Assembly: GCA_022457155.1 (NCBI GenBank)
Contig: JAJGOT010000001.1
Span: forward strand, 2,131,001-2,195,000
From: Cladopsammia gracilis
Taxonomy: Eukaryota; Cnidaria; Anthozoa; Scleractinia; Dendrophylliidae
Direction: 5' to 3'
DNA length: 64,000 nt
Part shown: one piece after another, positions 46,121-60,800 of the stretch
How the letters are laid out: each line of letters starts with the position of its first letter
Position numbering within the stretch: position 1 is the stretch's first letter
The notes under the pieces: generated by a model
Told to the model about the DNA's origin: nothing
Databases searched by the model: none
The model's input: the letters and a program-made list of their open reading frames with translations, nothing else
Program-made: the position numbers and the translations under genes

Positions 46121-46262
46121 TATGTTGTGGTGCAATTTTATCCTTAGTGCAATTTCTTTCCCTTTGTTTTGGCGTATGGTAATGAGTGATAATGTATGGT
46201 AATGAGTTTTAAATAAAGGAAAATAAAATTTGCACCAAGGACAAAATTGCACCACAACACAT
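46121..46262. mobile_element. Spacer MITE, TGTTGTGGTGCAATTTT ends (repeated in every unit)
   Basis: TGTTGTGGTGCAATTTTATC and GACAAAATTGCACCACAACA form inverted ends, with inner CCTTAGTGCAA/TTGCACCAAGG. CATA flanks each side. The same element is present in units 2-6 at the equivalent place. Confidence 0.7.
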
Positions 46263-46693
46263 ACATACACTTTATTGTGCCTTCCTGAGAAGAGCTTTCA
46301 AGTTTGTTGTGTTTAATTTAACGACCAGTTTCTAAATATAATGTAATAATCATTTCAGTTACGTTCATAAGCATTAGCACTTAAAATTCTTATTCTGACC
46401 ACTATTTCAATTTATGACGCCAAACTAGAGATAAATACAACCATTGGGTTACCGCAGGATATACGACAGATTCTTAGCCATCTGATCGGCTGTCTTTTTC
46501 ACGACTTGAAATAAAGTAGAGAAGACTTTAGTTTAAAAGAGTAGAGTAGATCAGAACAGTGGAGTAGACAACCGTAGCATAGAGAAGATCATTTAAACAA
46601 GGTGAAAGATGTTTAACTACCTACAGAGATTTGTGCTGAAAATGTTCACATGTTCATCACCTCGTACCAAAGGGCAGGATTAATGTACTTTAA

Positions 46694-47078
46694 AGGGGCA
46701 TTGTCACGCAGATTTTGCTGTGTTTTGTTCAAAATACACTAAATATATTACAGAGTATCTTTGCTCAAACATAAAATTGCTTTTAGAACACCAAGAAGAT
46801 AATATCAAGTGATTTTTTCAAGGAAGAACAGACCATAATAAGTTTTTCTGCGATTTTTCCACAACTCTTGTGACGAACTTGAAAAAAAATTGGCCAATTT
46901 TTTCAAGTTGCAATCCATTTTCATCCTGGCCATCCGCAGCCAAAGATAACGAATACTAGTTTCTCTGCACTGGTAGAGTATTTTGTTAACAAAACTGGAC
47001 CATTATTTTAAGGTTTCCATTGAAAAAAATGTTTTTTGGCTTTTCAAAGTGATACTAAAAATAGGTAACAGTGTCCCT
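46694..47078. mobile_element. TTAA-flanked piggyBac-like MITE within the spacer
   Basis: TTAA at 46690-46693 and 47079-47082 flanks 385 bp with ends AGGGGCATTGTCAC and, inverted, AGGGACACTGTTAC. TTAA duplication with short similar TIRs is the piggyBac hallmark. There is no transposase. It occurs in all units; its right end is rearranged in units 2 and 3. Confidence 0.6.
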
Positions 47079-48720
47079 TTAAGTTCAAACATGCTTGACA
47101 CAATTTTTAGGGTATACGGTACATGCTACACGGTACATGTTACACGCTACCACATACACAGTACAGGGACACGGTACATGATACACGGTACAAAATACAC
47201 GATGCATGCTTACATGGGTATGCGGCTGTCTTGGGCGAAACCTCATTGATAGTTCAGGGTGCTTGTCGATCCTGCCCTGTATAGACAAATGCGTGATGCA
47301 TGCTCTGTGATGCATGATGCATTATACGTGATGCGTGATACCTGATGCATTATGCGTTATACGCAATGTGTAAAGCGAAATGCTTGCTGCTTGATGCGTG
47401 AGACTCGGGACACGTTACTTGCTACAAGGTATACGGTATACGACACATGGTATGCGGTAAATGTTTCATGGTATACGGTACACGGTACGTGCTTCTGCAT
47501 ACACAGTACATGGTACATAGTACATGCTATACAGCACACGATACACGGTTCACGATACACGGTACATGCTCACATGGGTATGCGGTTGTCTTGTGGGAAA
47601 CCTCAATGATAATTCAGGGTGCTTGTCGACCCTGCCCTGCATAGACAAATGCATGATGCGTGATGCATGCTCTGTAGTGCATGATGCGTTATACGTGATG
47701 CGTGATACCTGATGCGTTATGCGTTATACCCAATGCGTAAAGCGTAATGCTTGCGGCGTGATGCGTGACCCTCGGGACACGGTACTTGCTACAAGGTATA
47801 CGGTATACGACACATGGTATACGGTAAACGTTACATGGTATACGGTACGCGGTACACGCTACTGCATACACAGTACATGGTACACGGTACATGCTTACAT
47901 GGGTATGCGGTTGTCTTGTGGGAAACCTCAATGATACCTCAGGGTGCTTGTCGACCCTGCCCTGCATAGACAAATGCATGATGCGTGATGCATGCTCTGT
48001 GGTGCATGATGCGTTATGCGTGATGCGTGATACCTGATGCGTTATGCGTTATACCCAATGCGTAAAGCGTAATGCTTGCGGCGTGATGCGTGACCCTCGG
48101 GACACGGTACTTGCTACAAGGTATACGGTATACGACACATGGTATACGGTAAACGTTACAAGGTATACGGTACACGGTACTCGCTACTGCATACACAGTA
48201 CATGGAACACGGTACATGCTTACATGGGTATGCGGTTGTCTTGTGGGAAACCTCAATGATACCTCAGGGTGCTTGTCGACCCTGCCCTGCATAGACAAAT
48301 GCATGATGCGTGATGCATGCTCTGTGGTGCATGATGCGTTATGCGTGATGCGTGATACCTGATGCGTTATGCGTTATACCCAATGCGTAAAGCGTAATGC
48401 TTGCGGCGTGATGCGTGACCCTCGGGACACGGTACTTGCTACAAGGTATACGGTATACGACACATGGTATACGGTAAACGTTACATGGTATACGGTACAC
48501 GGTACTCGCTACTGCATACACAGTACATGGTACACGGTACATGCTATACAGCACACGATACATGGTTCACGATACACGGTACATGCTCACATGGGTATGC
48601 GGTCGTCTTGGGGGAAACCTCAATGATACCTCAGGTTGCTTGTCGACTCTGCCTTGCATAGACAAATGCATGATGCATGATGCCTGCTCTGTGATGCACG
48701 ATGCGTAATACGTAATTCTG

Positions 48721-51397
48721 CCGCAAAAGAATTTTATTGTGTGATTTCCGGCTTGCTCAAGTTGGTGTTGACAAATGGTTGCTTATAAACTTACAGGTAT
48801 GTCGAACGAGCTGCTTAGTATATTCTGTGCAAGGCATAAAACAGCTTCTTCTGTGTTTAGTTAAAGCAATAGTGCCTTAGATAACGCATTCTGGGTTCAA
48901 GGAAGGCGAATTCTAGACTGATTTATCTTCGGTGAACGTTTTGCTATGAACCGTATCGTTTGACATGCTAAAAGGTTATTATTTATGTACTTTCCAAATG
49001 TTGTTAATTTCATTGCAAAGCGTTTTCATTTTTGCTGAGAGCAACTTGTCGTGAGTTGTCAGCAATTAAGATGTCATTTCAAGGCCTAACTAGATACTTT
49101 TAAATGTTTTTCAAGTGTCAAATTGTTAAAACGCACTTGAAATTTCTAGAGACATGTTTAAACAAATCCAGTTAGATATACATGCATATGTTGTGGTGCA
49201 ATTTTATCCTTAGTGCAATTTCTTTCCCTTTGTTTTGGCGTATGGTAATGAGTGATAATGTATGGTAATGAGTTTTAAATAAAGGAAAATAAAATTTGCA
49301 CCAAGGACAAAATTGCACCACAACACATACATACACTTTATTGTGCCTTCCTGAGAAGAGCTTTCAAGTTTGTTGTGTTTAATTTAACGACCAGTTTCTA
49401 AATATAATGTAATAATCATTTCAGTTACGTTCAGAAGCATTAGCACTTAAAATTCTTATTCTGACCACTATTTCAATTTATGACGCCAAACTAGAGATAA
49501 ATACAACCATTGGGTTACCGCAGGATATACGACAGATTCTTAGCCATCTGATCGGCTGTCTTTTTCACGACTTGGAATAAAGTAGAGAAGACTTTAGTTT
49601 AAAAGAGTAGAGTAGATCAGAACAGTGGAGTAGACAACCGTAGCATAGAGAAGATCATTTAAACAAGGTCAAAGATGTTTAACTACCTACAGAGATTTGT
49701 GCTGAAAATGTTCACATGTTCATCACCTCGTACCAAAGGGCAGGATTAATGTACTTTAAAGGGGCATTGTCACGCAGATTTTGCTGTGTTTTGTTCAAAA
49801 TACACTAAATATATGACAGAGTATCTTTGCTCAAACATAAAACTGCTTTTAGAACACCAAGAAGATAATATCAAGTGATTTTTTCAAGGAAGAACAGACC
49901 ATAATAAGTTTTTCTGCGATTTTTCCACAACTCTTGTGACGAACTTGAAAAAAAATTGGCCAATTTTTTCAAGTTGCAATCCATTTTCATCCTGGCCATC
50001 CGCAGCCAAAGATAACGAATACTAGTTTCTCTGCACTGGTAGAGTATTTTGTTAACAAAACTGGACCATTATTTTAAGGTTTCTATTGAAAAAAATGTTT
50101 TTTGGCTTTTCGTAGTGTACCTTTAAGTTCAAACATGCTTGACACAATTTTTAGGGTATACGGTACATGCTACACGGTACATGTTACACGCTACCACATA
50201 CACAGTACAGGGACACGGTACATGATACACGGTACAAAATACACGATGCATGCTTACATGGGTATGCGGCTGTCTTGGGCGAAACCTCATTGATAGTTCA
50301 GGGTGCTTGTCGATCCTGCCCTGTATAGACAAATGCGTGATGCATGATGCATTATACGTTATACGCAATGTGTAAAGCGTAATGCTTGCTGCTTGATGCG
50401 TGAGACTTGGGACACGTTACTTGCTACAAGGTATACGGTATACGACACATGGTATGCGGTAAATGTTACATGGTATACGGTACACGGTACGTGCTTCTGC
50501 ATACACAGTACATGGTACACAGTACATGCTATACAGCACACGATACACGGTTCACGATACACGGTACATGCTCACATGGGTATGCGGTTGTCTTGTGGGA
50601 AACCTCAATGATAATTCAGGGTGCTTGTCGACCCTGCCCTGCATAGACAAATGCATGATGCGTGATGCATGCTCTGTGGTGCATGATGCGTTATACGTGA
50701 TGCGTGATACCTGATGCGTTATGCGTTATACCCAATGCGTAAAGCGTAATGCTTGCGGCGTGATGCGTGACCCTCGGGACACGGTACTTGCTACAAGGTA
50801 TACGGTATACGACACATGGTATACGGTAAACGTTACATGGTATACGGTACGCGGTACACGCTACTGCATACATAGTACATGGTACACGGTACATGCTTAC
50901 ATGGGTATGCGGTTGTCTTGTGGGAAACCTCAATGATACCTCAGGGTGCTTGTCGACCCTGCCCTGCATAGACAAATGCATGATGCGTGATGCATGCTCT
51001 GTGGTGCATGATGCGTTATGCGTGATGCGTGATACCTGATGCGTTATGCGTTATACCCAATGCGTAAAGCGTAATGCTTGCGGCGTGATGCGTGTTCCTC
51101 GGGACACGGTACTTGCTACAAGGTATACGGTATACGACACATGGTATACGGTAAACGTTACATGGTATACTGTACACGGTACTCGCTACTGCATACACAG
51201 TACATGGTACACGGTACATGCTATACAGCATACGATACATGGTTCACGATACACGGTACATGCTCACATGGGTATGCGGTCGTCTTGGGGGAAACCTCAA
51301 TGATACCTCAGGTTGCTTGTCGACTCTGCCTTGCATAGACAAATGCATGATGCATGATGCCTGCTCTGTGATGCACGATGCGTAATACGTAATTCGG
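48721..51397 (+). repeat. Array unit 2 (2,677 bp; A-B-C-D)
   Basis: Keeps the 54-bp spacer segment but has the short right-end variant (CTTTTCGTAGTGTACC). It has four cores, near 50256, 50571, 50896 and 51265. Confidence 0.9.
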
Positions 51398-54300
51398 CCG
51401 CAAAATAATTTTATTGTGTGATTTCCGGCTTGCTCAAGTTGGTGTTGACAAATGGTTGCTTATAAACTGACAGGTATGTCGATCGAGCTGATTAGTATAT
51501 TCTGTGCAAGGCATAAAACAGCTTCTTCTGTGTTTAGTTAAAGCAATAGTGCCTTAGATAACCCATTCTGGGTTCAAGGAAGGCGAATTCTAGACTGATT
51601 TATCTTCGGTGAACGTTTTGCTATGAACCGTATCGTTTGACATGCTAAAAGGTTATTATTTATGTACTTTCCAAATGTTGTTAATTTCATTGCAAAGCGT
51701 TTTCATTTTTGCTGAGAGCAACTTTTCGTGAGTTGTCAGCAATTAAGATGTCATTTCACTTGAAATTTCTAGAGACATGTTTAAACAAATCCAGTTAGAT
51801 ATACATGCATATGTTGTGGTGCAATTTTATCCTTAGTGCAATTTTTTTCCCTTTGTTTTGGCGTATGGTAATGAGTGATAATGTATGGTAATGAGTTTTA
51901 AATAAAGGAAAATAAAATTTGCACCAAGGACAAAATTGCACCACAACACATACATACACTTTATTGTGCCTTCCTGAGAAGAGCTTTCAAGTTTGTTGTG
52001 TTTAATTTAACGACCAGTTTCTAAATATAATGTAATAAATAAATCATTTCAGTTACGTTCAGAAGCAGTAGCACTTAAAATTCTTATTCTGAACACTATT
52101 TCAATTTATGACGCCAAACTAGAGATAAATACAACCATTAGGTTACCGCAGGATATACAACAGATTCCTAGCCATCTGATCGGCTGTCTTTTTCACGACT
52201 TGGAATAAAGTAGGGAAGACTTTAGTTTAAAAGAGTAGAGTAGATCAGAACAGTGGAGTAGACAACCGTAGCATAGAGAAGATCATTTAAACAAGGTCAA
52301 AGATGTTTAACTATCTACAGAGATTTGTGCTGAAAATGTTCACATGTTCATCACCTCGTACCAAAGGGCAGGATTAATGTACTTTAAAGGGGCATTGTCA
52401 CGCAGATTTTGCTGTGTTTTGTTCAAAATGCACTAAATATATTCAATTCAAAGGGGACAGACCGCAAATAAATGTGGCTACTAAATGTGGCTACTATATG
52501 ACAGAGTATCTTTGGTCAAACATAAAATTGCTTTTAGAACACCAAGAAGATAATATCAAGTGATTTTTTCAAGGAAGAACAGACCATAATAAGTTTTTCT
52601 GCGATTTTTCCACAACTCTTGTGACGAACTTGAAAAAAAATTGGCCAATTTTTTCAAGTTGCAATCCATTTTCATCCTGGCCATCCGCAGCCAAAGATAA
52701 CGAATACTAGTTTCTCTGCACTGGTAGAGTATTTTGTTAACAAAACTGGACCATTATTTTAAGGTTTCCATTGAAAAAAATGTTTTTTGGCTTTTCGTAG
52801 TGTACCTTTAAGTTCAAACATGCTTGACACAATTTTTAGGGTATACGGTACATGCTACACGGTACATGTTACACGCTACCACATACACAGTACAGGGACA
52901 CGGTACATGATACACGGTACAAAATACACGATGCATGCTTACATGGGTATGCGGCTGTCTTGGGCGAAACCTCATTGATAGTTCAGGGTGCTTGTCGATC
53001 CTGCCCTGTATAGACAAATGCGTGATGCATGATGCATTATACGTTATACGCAATGTGTAAAGCGTAATGCTTGCTGCTTGATGCGTGAGACTCGGGACAC
53101 GTTACTTGCTACAAGGTATACGGTATACGACACATGGTATGCGGTAAATGTTACATGGTATACGGTACACGGTACGTGCTTCTGCATACACAGTACATGG
53201 TACACAGTACATGCTATACAGCACACGATACACGGTTCACGATACACGGTACATGCTCACATGGGTATGCGGTTGTCTTGTGGGAAACCTCAATGATAAT
53301 TCAGGGTGCTTGTCGACCCTGCCCTGCATAGACAAATGCATGATGCGTGATGCATGCTCTGTGGTGCATGATGCGTTATACGTGATGCGTGATACCTGAT
53401 GCGTTATGCGTTATACCCAATGCGTAAAGCGTAATGCTTGCGGCGTGATGCGTGACCCTCGGGACACGGTACTTGCTACAAGGTATACGGTATACGACAC
53501 ATGGTATACGGTAAACGTTACATGGTATACGGTACGCGGTACACGCTAATGCATACATAGTACATGGTACACGGTACATGCTTACATGGGTATGCGGTTG
53601 TCTTGTGGGAAACCTCAATGATACCTCAGGGTGCTTGTCGACCCTGCCCTGCATAGACAAATGCATGATGCGTGATGCATGCTCTGTGGTGCATGATGCG
53701 TTATGCGTGATGCGTGATACCTGATGCGTTATGCGTTATACCCAATGCGTAAAGCGTAATGCTTGCGGCGTGATGCGTGACCCTCGGGACACGGTACTTG
53801 CTACAAGGTATACGGTATACGACACATGGTATACGGTAAACGTTGCATGGTATACGGTACGCGGTACACGCTACTGCATACACAGTACATGGTACACGGT
53901 ACATGCTTACATGGGTATGCGGTTGTCTTGTGGGAAACCTCAATGATACCTCAGGGTGCTTGTCGACCCTGCCCTGCATAGACAAATGCATGATGCGTGA
54001 TGCATGCTCTGTGGTGCATGATGCGTTATGCGTGATGCGTGATACCTGATGCGTTATGCGTTATACCCAATGCGTAAAGCGTAATGCTTGCGGCGTGATG
54101 CGTGTTCCTCGAGACACGGTACTTGCTACAAGGTATACGGTATACGACACATGGTATACGTTAAACGTTAAATGGTATACGGTACACGGTACTCGCTACT
54201 GCATACACAGTACATGGTACACGGTACATGCTATACAGCATACGATACATGGTTCACGATACACGGTACATGCTCACATGGGTATGCGGTCGTCTTGGGG

Positions 54301-54400
54301 GAAACCTCAATGATACCTCAGGTTGCTTGTCGACTCTGCCTTGCATAGACAAATGCATGATGCCTGCTCTGTGATGCACGATGCGTAATACGTAATTCGG
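51398..54400 (+). repeat. Array unit 3 (3,003 bp; A-B-C-C-D)
   Basis: Lacks the 54-bp segment and has the short right-end variant. It carries a private insertion of about 58 bp near 52440-52497 containing AAATGTGGCTACTA twice. It has five cores. Confidence 0.9.
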
Positions 54401-57400
54401 CCGCAAAAGAATTTTATTGTGTGATTTCCGGCTTGCTCAAGTTGGTGTTGACAAATGGTTGCTTATAAACTGACAGGTATGTCGATCGAGCTGCTTAGTA
54501 TATTCTGTGCAAGGCATAAAACAGCTTGTTCTGTGTTTAGTTAAAGCAATAGTGCCTTAGATAACCCATTCTGGGTTCAAGGAAGGCGAATTCTAGACTG
54601 ATTTATCTTCGGTGAACGTTTTGCTATGAACCGTATCGTTTGACATGCTAAAAGGTTATTATTGATGTACTTTCCAAATGTTGTTAATTTCATTGCAAAG
54701 CGTTTTCATTTTTGCTGAGAGCAACTTGTCGTGAGTTGTCAGCAATTAAGATGTCATTTCACTTGAAATTTCTAGAGACATGTTTAAACAAATCCAGTTA
54801 GATATACATGCATATGTTGTGGTGCAATTTTATCCTTAGTGCAATTTTTTTCCCTTTGTTTTGGCGTATGGTAATGAGTGATAATGTATGGTAATGAGTT
54901 TTAAATAAAGGAAAATAAAATTTGCACCAAGGACAAAATTGCACCACAACACATACATACACTTTATTGTGCCTTCCTGAGAAGAGCTTTCAAGTTTGTT
55001 GTGTTTAATTTAACGACCAGTTTCTAAATATAATGTAATAATCATTTCAGTTACGTTCATAAGCATTAGCACTTAAAATTCTTATTCTGACCACTATTTC
55101 AATTTATGACGCCAAACTAGAGATAAATACAACCATTAGGTTACCGCAGGATATACAACAGATTCCTAGCCATCTGATCGGCTGTCTTTTTCACGACTTG
55201 GAATAAAGAAGAGAAGACTTTAGTTTAAAAGAGTAGAGTAGATCAGAACAGTGGAGTAGACAACCGTAGCATAGAGAAGATCATTTAAACAAGGTCAAAG
55301 ATGTTTAACTACCTACAGAGATTTGTGCTGAAAATGTTCACATGTTCATCACCTCGTACCAAAGGGCAGGATTAATGTACTTTAAAGGGGCATTGTCACG
55401 CAGATTTTGCTGTGTTTTGTTCAAAATACACTAAATATATGACAGAGTATCTTTGCTCAAACATAAAATTGCTTTTAGAACACCAAGAAGATAATATCTA
55501 GTGATTTCTTCAATGAAGAACAGACCATAATAAGTTTTTCTGCGATTTTTCCACAACTCTTGTGACGAACTTGAAAAAAAATTTGCCAATTGTTTCAAGT
55601 TGCAATCCATTTTCATCCTGGCCATCCGCAGCCAAAGATAACGAATACTAGTTTCTCTGCACTGGTAGAGTATTTTGTTAACAAAACTGGACCATTATTT
55701 TAAGGTTACAGTGTACCTTCAGATCGAAAATTTATTGAAAATTTTTTTTTGGCGTTAAAATAAAGTTTACAGAATGAACTTTCATCCCCAAAAAAAAATA
55801 TCGAAAAATAGTGAAAATTGACTTAGAAATGACGGTATAACTTTTGTGGGCGGAGTTTGTTTATTAAGCGATATGTTTTTTAAGCGCCGTCTTCTCAAAG
55901 TTAATTTTTCGCTTGTTGGGGACACTTTAAAGAGCTACAACTCAAAGGGAATTTGTTCGATTTTCCTTAAATTTGGACAGAAGCTAGGCTAACATATAAT
56001 CAACAAAAATGTGTCGGCGAATTCCTTAATTCCGAAAACTTTTTCGTCAAGAGGCATTTCCGTGCGATCATTCCAATTTTTTTTCTCCCCTTTTCGAAAA
56101 TATTCTGTAACTTTTCACTGCAATTGAAGATGGGAAATCGCCGACATGTTTTTTTAGCGCTTCGTGTCCGGAAACCCGAGAACAAATCAAATTAGCAAAA
56201 TATAATAATCGCTTTGAGTTGTAGCGTTTTAAAGCTGATTCGGACGTTCGAATTTAGACGTCGTAAAAAATTCGACAATTCATTTTATTACCAAATGGTT
56301 TCCATATTTAGATAGCCAGCTCTATAAGCTTTAATTTGATATCTGGGTTTAGGTATATTAAGTGTAATCTTAAGACGCTAGAGCTGTTATACTGGAGACA
56401 CCCCCGAAGGTACACTGTAACCTTAAGGTTTCCATTGAAAAAAATGTTTTTTGGCTTTTCAAAGTGATACTAAAAATAGGTAACAGTGTACCTTTAAGTT
56501 CAAACATGCTTGACACAATTTTTAGGGTATACGGTACATGCTACACGGTACATGTTACACGCTACCACATACACAGTACAGGGACACGGTACATGATACA
56601 CGGTACAAAATACACGATGCATGCTTACATGGGTATGCGGCTGTCTTGGGCGAAACCTCATTGATAGTTCAGGGTGCTTGTCGATCCTGCCCTGTATAGA
56701 CAAATGCGTGATGCATGCTCTGTGATGCATGATGCATTATACGTGATGCGTGATACCTGATGCATTATGCGTTATACGCAATGTGTAAAGCGTAATGCTT
56801 GATGCGTGAGACTCGGGACACGTTACTTGCTACAAGGTATACGGTATACGACACATGGTATGCGGTAAATGTTACATGGTATACGGTACACGGTACGTGC
56901 TTCTGCATACACAGTACATGGTACACAGTACATGCTATACAGCACACGATACACGGTTCACGATACACGGTACATGCTCACATGGGTATGCGGTTGTCTT
57001 GTGGGAAACCTCAATGATAATTCGTGGTGCTTGTCGACCCTGCCCTGCATAGACAAATGCGTGATGCGTGATGCGTGATGCGTGCTCTGTGGTGCATGAT
57101 GCGTTATACGTGATGCGTGATACCTGATGCGTTATGCGTTATACCCAATGCGTAAAGCGTAATGCTTGCGGCGTGATGCGTGACCCTCAGGACACGGTAC
57201 TTGCTACAAGGTATACGGTATACGACACATGGTATACGGTAAACGTTGCATGGTATACGGTACGCGGTACACGCTACTGCATACATAGTACATGGTACAC
57301 GGTACATGCTTACATGGGTATGCGGTTGTCTTGTGGGAAACCTCAATGATACCTCAGGGTGCTTGTCGACCCTGCCCTGCATAGACAAATGCATGATGCG

Positions 57401-57810
57401 TGATGCATGCTCTGTGGTGCATGGTGCGTTATGCGTGATGCGTGATACCTGATGCGTTATGCGTTATACCCAATGCGTAAAGCGTAATGCTTGCGGCGTG
57501 ATGCGTGTTCCTCGAGACACGGTACTTGCTACAAGGTATACGGTATACGACACATGGTATACGGTAAACGTTAAATGGTATACGGTACACGGTACTCGCT
57601 ACTGCATACACAGTACATGGTACACGTTACATGCTATACAGCATACGATACATGGTTCACGATACACGGTACATGCTCACATGGGTATGCGGTCGTCTTG
57701 GGGGAAACCTCAATGATACCTCAGGTTGCTTGTCGACTCTGCCTTGCATAGACAAATGCATGATGCATGGTGCCTGCTCTGTGATGCACGATGCGTAATA
57801 CGTAATTCGG
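54401..57810 (+). repeat. Array unit 4 (3,410 bp; A-B-C-D) with nested insertion
   Basis: Lacks the 54-bp segment, has the long right-end variant and the ATTATTGATGTAC substitution, and contains the 719-bp TTAA insertion. It has four cores. Confidence 0.9.
55704..56422. mobile_element. TTAA-flanked 719-bp element, GGTTACAGTGTACCTTC ends
   Basis: TTAA at 55700-55703 and 56423-56426 flanks 719 bp. Both ends read GGTTACAGTGTACCTTC, exactly inverted over 17 bp. There is no transposase frame. The empty site is seen in units 1, 2, 3 and 6 (ATTTTAAGGTTTCC). This fits a non-autonomous piggyBac-type insertion. Confidence 0.85.
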
Positions 57811-60800
57811 CCGCAAAAGAATTTTATTGTGTGATTTCCGGCTTGCTCAAGTTGGTGTTGACAAATGGTTGCTTATAAACTGACAGGTATGTCGATCGAG
57901 CTGCTTAGTATATTCTGTGCAAGGCATAAAACAGCTTGTTCTGTGTTTAGTTAAAGCAATAGTGCCTTAGATAACCCATTCTGGGTTCAAGGAAGGCGAA
58001 TTCTAGACTGATTTATCTTCGGTGAACGTTTTGCTATGAACCGTATCGTTTGACATGCTAAAAGGTTATTATTGATGTACTTTCCAAATGTTGTTAATTT
58101 CATTGCAAAGCGTTTTCATTTTTGCTGAGAGCAACTTGTCGTGAGTTGTCAGCAATTAAGATGTCATTTCACTTGAAATTTCTAGAGACATGTTTAAACA
58201 AATCCAGTTAGATATACATGCATATGTTGTGGTGCAATTTTATCCTTAGTGCAATTTTTTTCCCTTTGTTTTGGCGTATGGTAATGAGTGATAATGTATG
58301 GTAATGAGTTTTAAATAAAGGAAAATAAAATTTGCACCAAGGACAAAATTGCACCACAACACATACATACACTTTATTGTGCCTTCCTGAGAAGAGCTTT
58401 CAAGTTTGTTGTGTTTAATTTAACGACCAGTTTCTAAATATAATGTAATAATCATTTCAGTTACGTTCATAAGCATTAGCACTTAAAATTCTTATTCTGA
58501 CCACTATTTCAATTTATGACGCCAAACTAGAGATAAATACAACCATTAGGTTACCGCAGGATGTACAACAGATTCCTAGCCATCTGATCGGCTGTCTTTT
58601 TCACGACTTGGAATAAAGAAGAGAAGACTTTAGTTTAAAAGAGTAGAGTAGATCAGAACAGTGGAGTAGACAACCGTAGCATAGAGAAGATCATTTAAAC
58701 AAGGTCAAAGATGTTTAACTACCTACAGAGATTTGTGCTGAAAATGTTCACATGTTCATCACCTCGTACCAAAGGGCAGGATTAATGTACTTTAAAGGGG
58801 CATTGTCACGCAGATTTTGCTGTGTTTTGTTCAAAATACACTAAATATATGACAGAGTATCTTTGCTCAAACATAAAATTGCTTTTAGAACACCAAGAAG
58901 ATAATATCAAGTGATTTCTTCAATGAAGAACAGACCATAATAAGTTTTTCTGCGATTTTTCCACAACTCTTGTGACGAACTTGAAAAAAAATTTGCCAAT
59001 TGTTTCAAGTTGCAATCCATTTTCATCCTGGCCATCCGCAGCCAAAGATAACGAATACTAGTTTCTCTGCACTGGTAGAGTATTTTGTTAACAAAACTGG
59101 ACCATTATTTTAAGGTTACAGTGTACCTTCAGATCGAAAATTTATTGAAAATTTTTTTTTGGCGTTAAAATAAAGTTTACAGAATGAACTTTCATCCCAA
59201 AAAAAAAATATCGAAAAATAGTGAAAATTGACTTAGAAATGACGGTATAACTTTTGTGGGCGGAGTTTGTTTATTAAGCGATATGTTTTTTAAGCGCCGT
59301 CTTCTCAAAGTTAATTTTTCGCTTGTTGGGGACACTTTAAAGAGCTACAACTCAAAGGGAATTTGTTCGATTTTCCTTAAATTTGGACAGAAGCTAGGCT
59401 AACATATAATCAACAAAAATGTGTCGGCGAATTCCTTAATTCCGAAAACTTTTTCGTCAAGAGGCATTTCCGTGCGATCATTCCAATTTTTTTTCTCCCC
59501 TTTTCGAAAATATTCTGTAACTTTTCACTGCAATTGAAGATGGGAAATCGCCGACATGTTTTTTTAGCGCTTCATGTCCGGAAACCCGAGAACAAATCAA
59601 ATTAGCAAAATATAATAATCGCTTTGAGTTGTAGCGTTTTAAAGCTGATTCGGACGTTCGAATTTAGACGTCGTAAAAAAATTCGACAATTCATTTTATT
59701 ACCAAATGGTTTCCATATTTAGATAGCCAGCTCTATAAGCTTTAATTTGATATCTGGGTTTAGGTATATTAAGTGTAATCTTAAGACGCTAGAGCTGTTA
59801 TACTGGAGACACCCCCGAAGGTACACTGTAACCTTAAGGTTTCCATTGAAAAAAATGTTTTTTGGCTTTTCAAAGTGATACTAAAAATAGGTAACAGTGT
59901 ACCTTTAAGTTCAAACATGCTTGACACAATTTTTAGGGTATACGGTACATGCTACACGGTACATGTTACACGCTACCACATACACAGTACAGGGACACGG
60001 TACATGATACACGGTACAAAATACACGATGCATGCTTACATGGGTATGCGGCTGTCTTGGGCGAAACCTCATTGATAGTTCAGGGTGCTTGTCGATCCTG
60101 CCCTGTATAGACAAATGCGTGATGCATGCTCTGTGATGCATGATGCATTATACGTGATGCGTGATACCTGATGCATTATGCGTTATACGCAATGTGTAAA
60201 GCGTAATGCTTGATGCGTGAGACTCGGGACACGTTACTTGCTACAAGGTATACGGTATACGACACATGGTATGCGGTAAATGTTACATGGTATACGGTAC
60301 ACGGTACGTGCTTCTGCATACACAGTACATGGTACACAGTACATGCTATACAGCACACGATACACGGTTCACGATACACGGTACATGCTCACATGGGTAT
60401 GCGGTTGTCTTGTGGGAAACCTCAATGATAATTCGTGGTGCTTGTCGACCCTGCCCTGCATAGACAAATGCGTGATGCGTGATGCGTGCTCTGTGGTGCA
60501 TGATGCGTTATACGTGATGCGTGATACCTGATGCGTTATGCGTTATACCCAATGCGTAAAGCGTAATGCTTGCGGCGTGATGCGTGACCCTCGGGACACG
60601 GTACTTGCTACAAGGTATACGGTATACGACACATGGTATGCGGTAAATGTTACATGGTATACGGTACACGGTACGTGCTTCTGCATACACAGTACATGGT
60701 ACACAGTACATGCTATACAGCACACGATACACGGTTCACGATACACGGTACATGCTCACATGGGTATGCGGTTGTCTTGTGGGAAACCTCAATGATAATT

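Larger units (their letters stand above)
45655..48720 (+). repeat. Array unit 1 (3,066 bp; A-B-C-C-D)
   Basis: Spacer 45655-47104, then subunits with cores near 47211, 47571, 47893, 48218 and 48586. It retains a 54-bp spacer segment (AAGGCCTAACTAG... to ...TTAAAACGC) shared only with unit 2. Confidence 0.9.
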
